The notes under the pieces were generated by a model that made no database searches, was not told the origin of the DNA, and worked only from the letters and a program-made list of their open reading frames with translations. This document shows positions 26,425 through 34,560 of a stretch of DNA of 64,000 bases, piece after piece. A program made the position numbers and the translations under genes. How positions within the stretch are numbered: position 1 is the stretch's first letter; each line of letters starts with the position of its first letter. This DNA comes from an uncultured Corynebacterium sp. (lineage in GTDB: Bacteria > Actinomycetota > Actinomycetes > Mycobacteriales > Mycobacteriaceae), in assembly GCA_943914465.1 (NCBI GenBank), contig CALUCD010000003.1, positions 156,317 to 220,316 of the forward strand. The letters are read 5' to 3'.

Positions 26425-27135
26425 TTAGCGAGCAACGTCTGGAATAGCGGGCGACTTCGGTTTCGGCGCAGGCGCTTGCGCATCGGGGCGACGTAGATAG
26501 TGCGGGACGAGCGGTGCCGGTGAGCGTGACAGATCCGCCGCCGCGATCAGCCCCTTCGTGCGCGGCGCGATGTACCTAACCTCACCTACCGGAACGGAAA
26601 GCGACTGCTGCACCTGGTCGGCGAGATGCGCCGGGACACTGAGCACGTCCAGTGGCGCTTGGCTCAACCCATCGAACACGCTTTGCAAGTCAGCCGGTGC
26701 ACACACCTCGGGCCCGGCTACTCGCTGCCGCTTCTCATACAGCGCCGAATACACTTCACGACGCCGCGCATCCGTCACCACCAGCACCCTTGACCCACCA
26801 GCCAGTAGCGCAGCTGCGTCGTGGGTGACCACGCCGTGGACTGGAACATTGAGGGCCTGCCCAAATGCCGACGCCGATGCCATGCCCACCCGCAAGCCGG
26901 TAAACGGCCCTGGGCCACAGCCAACCACTACTGCATCGAGCTTTTCGAAACTCATCCCCGCCCGGCTTAACACACCTGCCGCCGAGGGGACGAGGTGCTC
27001 AGCATGCGCGCGTGTGGACACGACCGACTCCGCTAGCACGTTGATGCTGGTCTTGCTGGGGCCAGCTTCGGCGTCACATTCAGCTACGCCCACGATCAGA
27101 TCGGCAGTTGCCGTGTCGATCGCGAGAATGATCAT
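26425..27135 (-). CDS. tsaB: tRNA threonylcarbamoyladenosine biosynthesis protein TsaB
   Basis: 236 residues. Starts MIILAIDTATADLIVGV and contains HAEHLVPSAAGVLSRAGM and GCGPGPFTGLRVGMASA, the TsaB signature. It is the scaffold partner of TsaD in the t6A complex. The stop of the upstream membrane-protein gene and this start share one base (TAATG), and rimI follows ten bases later. Confidence 0.95.
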   Translation of the reverse strand: MIILAIDTATADLIVGVAECDAEAGPSKTSINVLAESVVSTRAHAEHLVPSAAGVLSRAGMSFEKLDAVVVGCGPGPFTGLRVGMASASAFGQALNVPVHGVVTHDAAALLAGGSRVLVVTDARRREVYSALYEKRQRVAGPEVCAPADLQSVFDGLSQAPLDVLSVPAHLADQVQQSLSVPVGEVRYIAPRTKGLIAAADLSRSPAPLVPHYLRRPDAQAPAPKPKSPAIPDVAR

Positions 27136-27644
27136 TAGCGGCGGACCCCGAGGGACCAGCGGCCATCTTGGAAGTAGAACGGCATCGGCGAATTCAGCGG
27201 GTACGCCTCGGTCTGCGGGAAGGCGCAGATATCGATCTTGCTGGTGTCCACCTCGTCGATCCCAGCTGGGGTTTCCTCATCTGGAGGCAGGAGGACAACA
27301 TATGCAGCCTGGCCAGACAGGTCAGGTTCTTCCTCGAACTGGAACGCAGAAAGTTTCGCCTCACGCAATTCCTCCGGCTCGTTCGAGCACAGCGTGATAT
27401 AACCCGCGTACGTCTCCGCGTCATATACCAGTGCCGGGTCCACCAGCTGCGCCACCACAGCCCCGTTCGTTGGGTGCACGTTCTGCAGGGTGGTTGCAAG
27501 CGAGTTCGTCGGGGCGACCAGAGCCTGCTGATTCGCCGAAGCCGGACGGGTCATCGGAATCAAAATCAGACCCGCCAAGATAACTAGCCAGGCAATCACG
27601 GCAAGAGCGGCCCAGCTCCGCTCGGTGTTTGAGAGTTTGAGCAT
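27135..27644 (-). CDS. Membrane-anchored protein of unknown function in the t6A operon
   Basis: 169 residues. One N-terminal hydrophobic span (residues 11-32, ALAVIAWLVILAGLILIPM) precedes an extracytoplasmic domain with two Cys (TLCSNEPEE and DICAFPQ) that could form a disulfide. I recognise no family; similar small anchored proteins lie between tsaE and tsaB in corynebacteria, as I recall. It is coupled to tsaB by a one-base overlap. Confidence 0.65.
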   Translation of the reverse strand: MLKLSNTERSWAALAVIAWLVILAGLILIPMTRPASANQQALVAPTNSLATTLQNVHPTNGAVVAQLVDPALVYDAETYAGYITLCSNEPEELREAKLSAFQFEEEPDLSGQAAYVVLLPPDEETPAGIDEVDTSKIDICAFPQTEAYPLNSPMPFYFQDGRWSLGVRR

Positions 27645-27688
27645 GCCTTACAGCCTACATCCAGTGCAACGAGCTGCAGCGTTCGGTT

Positions 27689-28201
27689 CTATCGGCCAGC
27701 GTCGACAGTACGCCAGGTAATAACCCGGGCGTCTGCGTCAGACACGTCTTCTCCGGTCGCGGTGCCGCCTGCGGTTTCCCGATCGAGCGTGACCAGAAGA
27801 TAGCGCTGGGCAAGGTGGTCCACCACGCCACCGCCCCACTCTGCAACCACTACAGCGCGATCAAGTTCGGTATCCAGGTCAAGCGCGTCGAGCTCGCCTA
27901 ATGGGTCACCCGAAGCGCCGCCGTCAAGGAGACGGTACAGATCAACGTGGATGAGCGACGGCCCGCCAGCCTGGGACCGGTGCTGCCGCGCAATAACGAA
28001 TGTGGGGCTGATGACCCTCCCGGACACACCCATCCCCGCAGCGATCCCCTGGGTGAGCGTGGTCTTGCCTGCCCCAAGCGGCCCGTCTAAGACAATCACA
28101 TCACCAGCCTCCGCCGCTGCACCGAGCAACCGGCCGAACGCGTGTGTATCGGCCGGCGTTGCACAGACCCTGCTGCCGTGTAGCGGCACCGATGAGTTCA
28201 C
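27689..28201 (-). CDS. tsaE: tRNA threonylcarbamoyladenosine biosynthesis ATPase TsaE
   Basis: 170 residues from a GTG at 28201, with GAGGGG inside the end of alr. Walker A is LDGPLGAGKTTLTQGIA; further family motifs are SPTFVIA, HVDLYRL and AVVVAEWGGGV. TsaE drives turnover of the TsaB-TsaD complex by ATP hydrolysis. It starts two bases after the alr stop. Confidence 0.95.
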   Translation of the reverse strand: MNSSVPLHGSRVCATPADTHAFGRLLGAAAEAGDVIVLDGPLGAGKTTLTQGIAAGMGVSGRVISPTFVIARQHRSQAGGPSLIHVDLYRLLDGGASGDPLGELDALDLDTELDRAVVVAEWGGGVVDHLAQRYLLVTLDRETAGGTATGEDVSDADARVITWRTVDAGR

Positions 28202-28203
28202 TA

Positions 28204-29322
28204 CTACCCCTCACTGCTCGCCGTCAGCTCAATATATTCGCGGCGTGTACGCCCCTTCGGCGAGCACACCATCTCATAATTAATAGTGCCCACCGCCTGC
28301 GCAAGCTCTGTGGCAGAAACGCCCTGCTCACCGAAAAGAATTGCTTCGTCGCCAACACGGACACCATGGTCGTTGTTGCCCAACCAGATCACCACCTGGT
28401 CCATGCACACTCTGCCTACTATCGGGTAGCGCACGCCCCGAACTGTCACCTCAAAGTTTGGCTGCCAGGAGCGGGCAATACCATCGGCATAACCAGCAGA
28501 TACCACCGCAGTCATCCCTTCCGCCGGTGAGCGCCAGGTCAACCCGTAACTGACGGGCATATCGGCGGCAACAGGTTTGACCGCCAGGATCGTTGCTGCC
28601 CACGTCATCGCAGGGCGCAGCCCGTGATCCTCACCTTCAATAGGCTCCAGCCCGTACAGACTCACCCCGGGGCGAACCTGCTGGAAGTGCAGGTCGGGCC
28701 GAGACCAGGTCGCCGGGGAGTTGGCCAAATGGTTGCGTACTGGATTCAGCCCCGCCGCACGGGCACGTTCAATCGCGCGAGCAAAGGCGTCAGCTTGGAC
28801 GTCGGTGTAAGGGTCAGCGGGGCTATCAGCAAAAGCAAGGTGACTCATCACCCCAGCGACGTGCACTTTCCCGGCGGTCTGGGCCTCTGCGGCCTGGGCA
28901 AAGACCGCATCCCACTCCGACTCCACGAGCCCCGCCCGGTGCATGCCGGTATCTACCTTCAGATAGATGATCTGGGGGTGGGGCTGGGAGGGGTTGACGG
29001 GGGCGTCGACAAGCGAACGCAAATGCTCCGCCGTGGGTACAGCGACCTCAATATTTTCCGGAATTGTCTCCCCTGGAGCCCACAACCAGGCGATGATCGG
29101 CTTATCGGTTACCGCACGGACAGCGCGCGCCTCATCGAACGTCGCCACCCCGAACGCATCTGCACCGGAAGCTGCCATCACCGGCACACAACGATCAATC
29201 CCATGGTTGTACGCGTCGGCCTTGACCACGCACGCCAAGCGCGCATCGCCAGCGTGCCGCTTGAGCACGGCAGTGTTGTGCGCAATGGCGTTCAAATCGA
29301 TTCGGGCTGTCAGAAGCGTCAT
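28204..29322 (-). CDS. alr: Alanine racemase
   Basis: 372 residues. The PLP lysine lies in ACVVKADAYNHG near residue 36; KVDTGMHRAGL, RPGVSLYGLEP and a Tyr in AGYADGIAR (the second catalytic residue) are intact. Makes D-alanine for peptidoglycan in the cytosol. It heads alr-tsaE-membrane protein-tsaB-rimI-tsaD on the minus strand; no strong Shine-Dalgarno precedes the ATG. Confidence 0.97.
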   Translation of the reverse strand: MTLLTARIDLNAIAHNTAVLKRHAGDARLACVVKADAYNHGIDRCVPVMAASGADAFGVATFDEARAVRAVTDKPIIAWLWAPGETIPENIEVAVPTAEHLRSLVDAPVNPSQPHPQIIYLKVDTGMHRAGLVESEWDAVFAQAAEAQTAGKVHVAGVMSHLAFADSPADPYTDVQADAFARAIERARAAGLNPVRNHLANSPATWSRPDLHFQQVRPGVSLYGLEPIEGEDHGLRPAMTWAATILAVKPVAADMPVSYGLTWRSPAEGMTAVVSAGYADGIARSWQPNFEVTVRGVRYPIVGRVCMDQVVIWLGNNDHGVRVGDEAILFGEQGVSATELAQAVGTINYEMVCSPKGRTRREYIELTASSEG

Positions 29323-29343
29323 GGCTACACATTGTGCACCACA

Positions 29344-30012
29344 TCAAAGCCGAGGAAGCAGGTGTAGCGCACCCAAAATGATAAGGAGGGCTGCCACCAC
29401 CCACGTAGCCACCGAACTGACCAGCTGGGGGTTGGCTCGTGCCCATTCGAAACCGCGCCCAGCCACACTTTCGGGTGCAGCACGCACCCACCCAACAAGA
29501 AGCGCACACACGGTGGGAAGCGACAACGCTACCGTGGCGTACAGCGGGATCGCAGCGTAGCGCACCGGAGGTTCAACGCCCGCCACCGACAGCAAAACAA
29601 GGCCGCCATAAAACGGGGCCGACGTTGCTGATTGGATCACGCCCAACACGAAACCCGTCACGGCTGTGAACACAGTTGGGGTGCGCAAAGGACGCAAAAT
29701 TCTCGCGACCAATTGTGAGTTGTCCCCGCCTCGCACGGCCAACAATGCTGTGGCGACCCCCGTGAGGATAAGGACGATGCCGAACACCGGCCCGTTGACC
29801 ACACGCTGCATCGCCGGGCCCAACCTTTCGAAGACAGCAAGCATCACCAACGCGAGAGAGGCAACACCCAACCAATCGCCCGCAATGAGCAGCGCACTGA
29901 TTTTTCCGTACCGGCCACCCTCACGCGGCGCCACAATGCCAACTGCGGCGAGCACCGCAATCAGCAACAAATTGATCGAATCGATAAAGGCAAGTGCAAG
30001 CGCGCCGAGCAT
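29344..30012 (-). CDS. Polytopic membrane protein (GAP/Sap-like family)
   Basis: 222 residues from ATG 30012, with GAGGAGG four bases upstream; the longer frame to 30264 overlaps the neighbour's promoter and is rejected. About six membrane spans, an N-terminal ALAFIDSINLLLIAVLAAVGIV and a C-terminal WVVAALLIILGALHLL. The layout resembles the mycobacterial GAP/Sap family thought to move lipids, but the match is loose and the function is unknown. It lies 21 bases upstream of alr, so possibly the same operon. Confidence 0.65.
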   Translation of the reverse strand: MLGALALAFIDSINLLLIAVLAAVGIVAPREGGRYGKISALLIAGDWLGVASLALVMLAVFERLGPAMQRVVNGPVFGIVLILTGVATALLAVRGGDNSQLVARILRPLRTPTVFTAVTGFVLGVIQSATSAPFYGGLVLLSVAGVEPPVRYAAIPLYATVALSLPTVCALLVGWVRAAPESVAGRGFEWARANPQLVSSVATWVVAALLIILGALHLLPRL

Positions 30013-30023
30013 CTCGCCTCCTC

Positions 30024-30049
30024 TCGTGTCTGTTCGTGTTTGCTCGTGT
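30024..30049. repeat. Three TCGTGT repeats phased at exactly 10 bp
   Basis: TCGTGT starts at 30024, 30034 and 30044, so all copies face the same side of the helix. On the minus strand they read ACACGA and lie directly upstream of the Shine-Dalgarno of the membrane-protein gene, in its leader or promoter. Confidence 0.7.
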
Positions 30050-30171
30050 TTGCACTGTCTACGCAGGTCCAAACGTGAGCCAGGGTAGACCATCACACCG
30101 GTCGCCTTCCGGTGACGCCCTGCCAGGCATTCCGCCATGCGCACTCCCGAGGACCGAAAACGGAAATCAAG

Positions 30172-30177
30172 TAGACT
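30172..30177 (+). promoter_or_regulatory. -10-like element of a leaderless start
   Basis: TAGACT followed by seven bases and then the GTG at 30185. There is no Shine-Dalgarno, so translation probably begins at the transcript's 5' end. Confidence 0.4.
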
Positions 30178-30184
30178 TTGCGAC

Positions 30185-31039
30185 GTGTCTGCCAAGTTGA
30201 AACAACTCTCAACCCTGTCGAAGCGTGGCCCCCACCGTGTCATGGAAGGCGACCTCGGGTACACCGGGCTGCCGGGGAAGGTCTACGCACCAGCAGAAGG
30301 CCGCGATCTGCCCGCGGTCGCATTCGGCCACGACTGGCGCCGCGATATCAGCGCGTATGAAGCAACCTTGCGCCACCTGGCAAGCTGGGGAATTGTAGTA
30401 GCAGCTCCAAACACCGAAACTGGCCTCAGACCCGACCACAAAGGCTTTGCTGCGGACCTGGAAACCGCCATGCAGATCCTGGCCGGCGTGCAGGTTGGCA
30501 ACGGCAATATCACCGTCTCACCCGGAAAACTCGCCATCGCAGGCCACGGCATGGGTGGAGGCGCCGCAGTGCTGGCCTCGGTAGATAACCAGAAGGTGCG
30601 AACGACCGTGGCGATCTACCCAGCCAATGTCGCGCCCTCTGCAGTCGAAGCAGCGCGCAACTTGTTCGTACCCGGTCTGATCATTGGCCCGGGTGAGGAC
30701 GCGAACTCACTGTTCAGCCCGGGCAACCCAGCCAAGCTCGCCTATAACTGGGCGGGGGAGGCGGTGTACACCGTGATCAAGAAGGGTGACCAGCAAGGCT
30801 TCTCCGAGGATGGACTGAAAAAGCGCCTGCTTGGCCTCGGCAAATCAAGTAGCAAAACGCAAGCGGCGGCTCGCGGCTTGGTCACCGGTTACCTGCTCTA
30901 CCAGTTGAACGACGAGAAGAAGTACCAGGCCTTCGCAGATCCGGAAGCCAGCGGCAAGGGAATCGAAACGCTTACCGGCGATAAATTAACTCAGGCGGCA
31001 GGGCTCGCGCGAGACAACGCGACATTCTCGCTGTTTTAG
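30185..31039 (+). CDS. Alpha/beta-hydrolase-fold protein (Rv3438-like), nucleophile missing
   Basis: 284 residues from GTG 30185. The fold is that of chlorophyllase/dienelactone-hydrolase-like proteins: LPAVAFGHDWRRDISAYEATLRHLASWGIVVAAP (oxyanion region) and LAIAGHGMGGGAAVLAS. In active enzymes the elbow is GHSMGG; here it reads GHGMGG, so the nucleophilic Ser is replaced by Gly (codon GGC), and the protein may be non-catalytic. Its place between alr and the Rv3439c/Rv3440c-like genes matches Rv3438. No signal peptide, so cytosolic. Confidence 0.75.
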   Translation: MSAKLKQLSTLSKRGPHRVMEGDLGYTGLPGKVYAPAEGRDLPAVAFGHDWRRDISAYEATLRHLASWGIVVAAPNTETGLRPDHKGFAADLETAMQILAGVQVGNGNITVSPGKLAIAGHGMGGGAAVLASVDNQKVRTTVAIYPANVAPSAVEAARNLFVPGLIIGPGEDANSLFSPGNPAKLAYNWAGEAVYTVIKKGDQQGFSEDGLKKRLLGLGKSSSKTQAAARGLVTGYLLYQLNDEKKYQAFADPEASGKGIETLTGDKLTQAAGLARDNATFSLF

Positions 31040-31106
31040 TACACCCCCAGTTCAGACCTTCTCATCTTCCCGGTTCTCTCAGGGTGCCAGGGTGATTGGC
31101 AGCGCC

Positions 31107-31388
31107 TTAGTGCGCCGAATTTCCCGCCCCAGACGAACCTGGCCCTTCCCTGCGAAGCACCGAACGAACCTGCCCTTGGCCGCGCTCCCGGCGACGGGGC
31201 ATCGAATATTCCCCACGAGGGATATGCATCGGCGGGCGCTGCGGATGCAACTCACGCGCCACGGCTTGCTGCTGCGCGGTGATCTCCATTTTCCGTTGCG
31301 TCTCGCGCAACACCGCCTCAAAGTCCTCCAACCGCTTCGCGGTACGCCGCTGATACATCTCGGCGAATTCGATGAAATCCACTACCAC
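31107..31388 (-). CDS. Small helical/basic protein at the end of the Rv3440c-Rv3439c-like operon
   Basis: 93 residues from a GTG that overlaps the stop of the preceding gene (GTGGTAG). The first 45 residues are strongly helical (DFIEFAEMYQRRTAKRLEDFEAVLRETQRKMEI); the rest is rich in Arg, Pro and Gly. Third codon positions are GC-rich, as in neighbours, which supports coding. No family recognised. It could serve as a partner or chaperone of the two genes upstream (inference). Confidence 0.5.
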   Translation of the reverse strand: MVVDFIEFAEMYQRRTAKRLEDFEAVLRETQRKMEITAQQQAVARELHPQRPPMHIPRGEYSMPRRRERGQGQVRSVLRREGPGSSGAGNSAH

Positions 31389-32557
31389 TCACCCATCTTC
31401 TTCATCTTCCAAGCGGCTTGGTTCTGCGGTTGCACAGGGGGCACCTGCGGCTCCGGTTCGGAGTCCACGTTGTGCTGTTCGGGGTCCACGTTGTGCTGCA
31501 CGCTCGATGCGTCAACCGCTTCAAACTTTTTCGGCGGCGGCGCAGGCTCCTCCACCTGGGCAAGTTCAGGTGGAGGAGCAATGACGCCTTCGGCGGTGCT
31601 ATTGGCCGCTGGCTGGTCAGAGGCTGGTTGCGGTTCCCATCCGGAGGTCACCGCTGGGGCTGTCGGCGGGACTGATCCGGGGTGCGGCTGCTGCGCGTCA
31701 TCGGTGTCCACTGCCAGCCGCTCCGCTGCAGCTTCTAGCTGTGTGTGGACAGCCGCAGGCTGAACCGCAGCAGATGCCTCACCACCCGCCGCCTGCACTG
31801 GCGTGGTCGCCGAGGCATCGGAGGGGAAGTCGAAGGCCAGCGCTGCTGGCATAGTGGCAACCTGCGCGGCCGATTCGTCCGACTGATGCGAGTTCGCGTC
31901 GAGCGCGAGGCCCTCGGTCTGCTCCGCATCTTTCACCGCCTCGACGGCTTCCGCCTCATCAGCGACCTCGGACAGGCACGCTGCGATCGCGTCAAGACAG
32001 GTCTCAATCGACCGGTTGCCATCACATACCGCGTCTTTGGCACTGGCAAGACTGCTCTTAATCAGCTCCACCGCAAATGGCACCAGCGCATGAATGTTCA
32101 GATCAACCGCAAGGTTCAAAATGCTTTTCGGTGGGGCGACCAGCAACCCGACCGCCATATCGGTTGTGCTGCGGATCTCTTCAACTGCCTGGCAGCAATC
32201 CCGAATTTGTTCACCTGCGGCTGCAACGCGGGCGAAATGTTGTTGCTCCAGGCGGGCCAGGATCCGCTCGTGCTCGGCGAAACCGACGGTATCGAGCCAT
32301 GAATCCGCCTCCCCCTGGGCCGATGTCGACGCATCCCCGTTGGCAACATCGGTGCCTGCTGCGCCACATCCGGCAATTCCGATCTGAAGCGTCGCCGCCG
32401 CGAATGCACGAAGGTCCTGGCCGTCACACCGATTGACCTGCGACAACACATCATCGGCCATATCGCGAACAGCTTCGCGTGTGCCCTGGTCAACCCCTGG
32501 AGCAGCTTCAACCGCAGCGACGACGTCCCTCACCTCAGACTGTGCAGTGGTGGTCAT
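31382..32557 (-). CDS. Alanine/proline-rich protein, Rv3439c-like, candidate ESX-4 partner
   Basis: 391 residues. Residues 1-190 are predicted helical with six or more Cys (RCDGQDL, AGCGAAG, RDCCQAVEE, CLDAIAACLSEV). Residues 190-391 are disordered, rich in Ala, Pro, Gln and acidic residues, and end WKMKKMGEW. No signal peptide is present. Length, composition and position beside glmM correspond to M. tuberculosis Rv3439c, described as alanine- and proline-rich. The start overlaps the stop of the EspC-like gene by four bases. Helical N-terminus plus long tail is a layout seen in type VII secretion substrates, but this is inference. Confidence 0.7.
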   Translation of the reverse strand: MTTTAQSEVRDVVAAVEAAPGVDQGTREAVRDMADDVLSQVNRCDGQDLRAFAAATLQIGIAGCGAAGTDVANGDASTSAQGEADSWLDTVGFAEHERILARLEQQHFARVAAAGEQIRDCCQAVEEIRSTTDMAVGLLVAPPKSILNLAVDLNIHALVPFAVELIKSSLASAKDAVCDGNRSIETCLDAIAACLSEVADEAEAVEAVKDAEQTEGLALDANSHQSDESAAQVATMPAALAFDFPSDASATTPVQAAGGEASAAVQPAAVHTQLEAAAERLAVDTDDAQQPHPGSVPPTAPAVTSGWEPQPASDQPAANSTAEGVIAPPPELAQVEEPAPPPKKFEAVDASSVQHNVDPEQHNVDSEPEPQVPPVQPQNQAAWKMKKMGEW

Positions 32558-32928
32558 CGCTTAAACACCCCGTCAATTTCATCCGCCCAGGCCTCATCGC
32601 CGCGTTCAACGTCGCCTGCGACTTCGACGATCCGCTCCCAGTTCTGGGCGCGCGATGCGAGCACCCCCATGGTCGAGTCGTGCAACCGCTCGAGCGCCTC
32701 AACGATATTCGCCCCCTGTGCTGCGAATCCCTCACCGAAATCCGCAGCGAGCACATCCGGCCGATTCACCGACAGCGTCCGCGCAGCTTCCTCGTAGGTG
32801 GCTATAGCCGAGCTGTAATGCTCACGTACAGCGCGAGCGTCAAGCTCGGGCCCATGTGTATCCATCCCCAACTCCCCAATGTTGCGGGCCGCCGCGCGGC
32901 AGCCCAAGTCCGAATACGTCGTACTCAT
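32554..32928 (-). CDS. Small helical EspC/WXG100-like protein, Rv3440c-like
   Basis: 124 residues from ATG 32928, which has GGGAG six bases upstream; an in-frame extension to 32961 is less likely. Mostly helical, with VLAADFGEGFAAQGANIVEALERLHDSTMGVLASRAQNW resembling the helical-hairpin proteins of ESX systems (EspC/DUF2580 type). It has no exact WXG turn and no clear YxxxD/E tail. Position next to glmM matches Rv3440c. It is the first gene of a three-gene coupled operon. Confidence 0.65.
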   Translation of the reverse strand: MSTTYSDLGCRAAARNIGELGMDTHGPELDARAVREHYSSAIATYEEAARTLSVNRPDVLAADFGEGFAAQGANIVEALERLHDSTMGVLASRAQNWERIVEVAGDVERGDEAWADEIDGVFKR

Positions 32929-33038
32929 ATTCAGACTCCCCCACCCGCCCTCTGGTTCCATCGGCGAGCAAAGTTTTTCACCTGACGTACTTCTGCCCGG
33001 CTTCTCGACGCCGAGCTACCTCAGGCAGTGTGACACTG

Positions 33039-34382
33039 TTACACGGCAGCCACAATCGCCGCGAGCTGTCCGGCGACTTTGCGAGCCTGCTCTTCGTCAG
33101 CAGCCTCGACCATGACCCGGAACAGCTCCTCTGTGCCCGACGGACGCAACAGCACTCGCCCTGAGTCGCCGAGCTCGGCTTCAGCCATGGCGATCGCATT
33201 CTTCGTTTCCTCGGCCTGCATGATCTTGCCCTTGTCAGAGACTGGCACGTTGATCAGCACCTGCGGCAGCACCGTCATGACGCTCGCCAGCTCAGCAAGG
33301 CTCTTACGAGTCTCGGCCATCCGCGCCATCAGCATTAAGCCGGTCAAGGTGCCGTCGCCGGTCGTCGCGTGTGCGGGGAGCACCAGGTGGCCCGACTGCT
33401 CTCCGCCGAGCGAGTAGTTACCCTTGCCGAGCTCTTCCAACACGTAGCGATCGCCCACCGCAGTTTCCTTCAAGGCAATGTTGTGCTCGCGCATCGCCAA
33501 TTTCAGACCGAGGTTGCTCATCACAGTCGCGACCAGCGTGTTGTCCTGCAGCGCGTTGCGCTCCTGCATGCCAACTGCAAGGATCGCCATAATCTGGTCA
33601 CCGTCAACCACGTTGCCCTGCGCGTCAACCGCCAGGCAGCGATCGGCATCACCGTCGTGTGCGAGACCGAGATCGGCCCCGTGCTCAACCACTGCGGCTT
33701 GGATCTGCTCCATGTGGGTCGAACCCGAGCCGTCATTGATATTGAAAGCATTCGGCGCGTTGAAGATGGCCGTCACATCCGCCCCCGCTGCGGCGTAAGC
33801 CCGGGGAGCCACCTCAGAGGCGGCACCGTTGGCACAGTCAACGACGAGTTTGATACCACTCAAGTCCGCCGGGACCGCCTCTTTCAAGTGCGCGAGGTAG
33901 CGCTCACGCGCATCGGGAGCCTCCTCAATCACGCGTCCAATGCCGGTGCCGGTGGGGCCAGTTTCAGCAAGCTCCGCCATCGCAGCCTCAATCTCATCCT
34001 CGACATCATCCGGCAGTTTCTTCCCACCAGCGGAGAAGAACTTGATGCCGTTATCGGGCATCGGGTTATGCGAAGCCGAAATCATCGCCCCAAGGTCCGC
34101 ACCATAGTCGTCCGTCAAAAACGCGAGCCCGGGAGTCGGGATCACGCCGACTCGCAGCACATCCACGCCTTTCGACGCCATGCCAGCCGCCATCGCTGCT
34201 GCCAGCATCTCTCCCGACACGCGCGGGTCGCGCCCAATCAGTGCCGTCGGACGTCGACGCTCGGACGAGCGATTTCGGGTAAGTACCACTGCAGCCGCTG
34301 CCCCCAATTTCAACGCAAGAGGGGCGGTCAACGTCTCATTTGCTAAGCCACGGACACCATCGGTTCCAAAGAGTCGAGTCAT
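33039..34382 (-). CDS. glmM: Phosphoglucosamine mutase
   Basis: 447 residues from ATG 34382, the normal length; the frame runs to 34511 but that extension is unsupported. Converts glucosamine-6-phosphate to glucosamine-1-phosphate for UDP-GlcNAc. Shows MTRLFGTDGVRGLAN, the phosphoserine loop ISASHNPMPDNGIKF, the metal site DGDADRC, sugar-binding GGEQSGH and RPSGTEELFRVMVEA. CATAAT lies seven bases before the ATG, suggesting a leaderless transcript. In actinobacteria it commonly follows rplM-rpsI; here a KstD-like gene intervenes. Confidence 0.97.
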   Translation of the reverse strand: MTRLFGTDGVRGLANETLTAPLALKLGAAAAVVLTRNRSSERRRPTALIGRDPRVSGEMLAAAMAAGMASKGVDVLRVGVIPTPGLAFLTDDYGADLGAMISASHNPMPDNGIKFFSAGGKKLPDDVEDEIEAAMAELAETGPTGTGIGRVIEEAPDARERYLAHLKEAVPADLSGIKLVVDCANGAASEVAPRAYAAAGADVTAIFNAPNAFNINDGSGSTHMEQIQAAVVEHGADLGLAHDGDADRCLAVDAQGNVVDGDQIMAILAVGMQERNALQDNTLVATVMSNLGLKLAMREHNIALKETAVGDRYVLEELGKGNYSLGGEQSGHLVLPAHATTGDGTLTGLMLMARMAETRKSLAELASVMTVLPQVLINVPVSDKGKIMQAEETKNAIAMAEAELGDSGRVLLRPSGTEELFRVMVEAADEEQARKVAGQLAAIVAAV

Positions 34383-34454
34383 GACATCAATTATGCAACG
34401 TTGCGAGCTTCGCGTCTTGGCGAAGATGCTACTTACGACGTCTCGTCGTGCGAT

Positions 34455-34511
34455 CCGGTGAACTGCACCGGAGCATAAAGCTCCGTACACTTGAAAATTG
34501 AGCATTTTCAA
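34455..34511. promoter_or_regulatory. Three inverted repeats between glmM and the KstD-like gene
   Basis: CCGGTG-N5-CACCGG (34455-34471) and CGGAGC-N5-GCTCCG (34469-34485) abut and share three bases. TTGAAAA-N7-TTTTCAA follows at 34491-34511. All lie in the leader of the KstD-like gene and could be hairpins in its mRNA or operator sites. Confidence 0.5.
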
Positions 34512-34560
34512 AGGTTTCTAGCACAGAAATACGTGAAAACATGCAGTTTAAGGAGGAAGC

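Noticed and set aside
33026..33038. CAGTGT-G-ACACTG palindrome just after glmM, first read as a possible GlxR site
   Set aside because: It does not fit TGTGA-N6-TCACA, and lies downstream of a gene end; too short to call a terminator.
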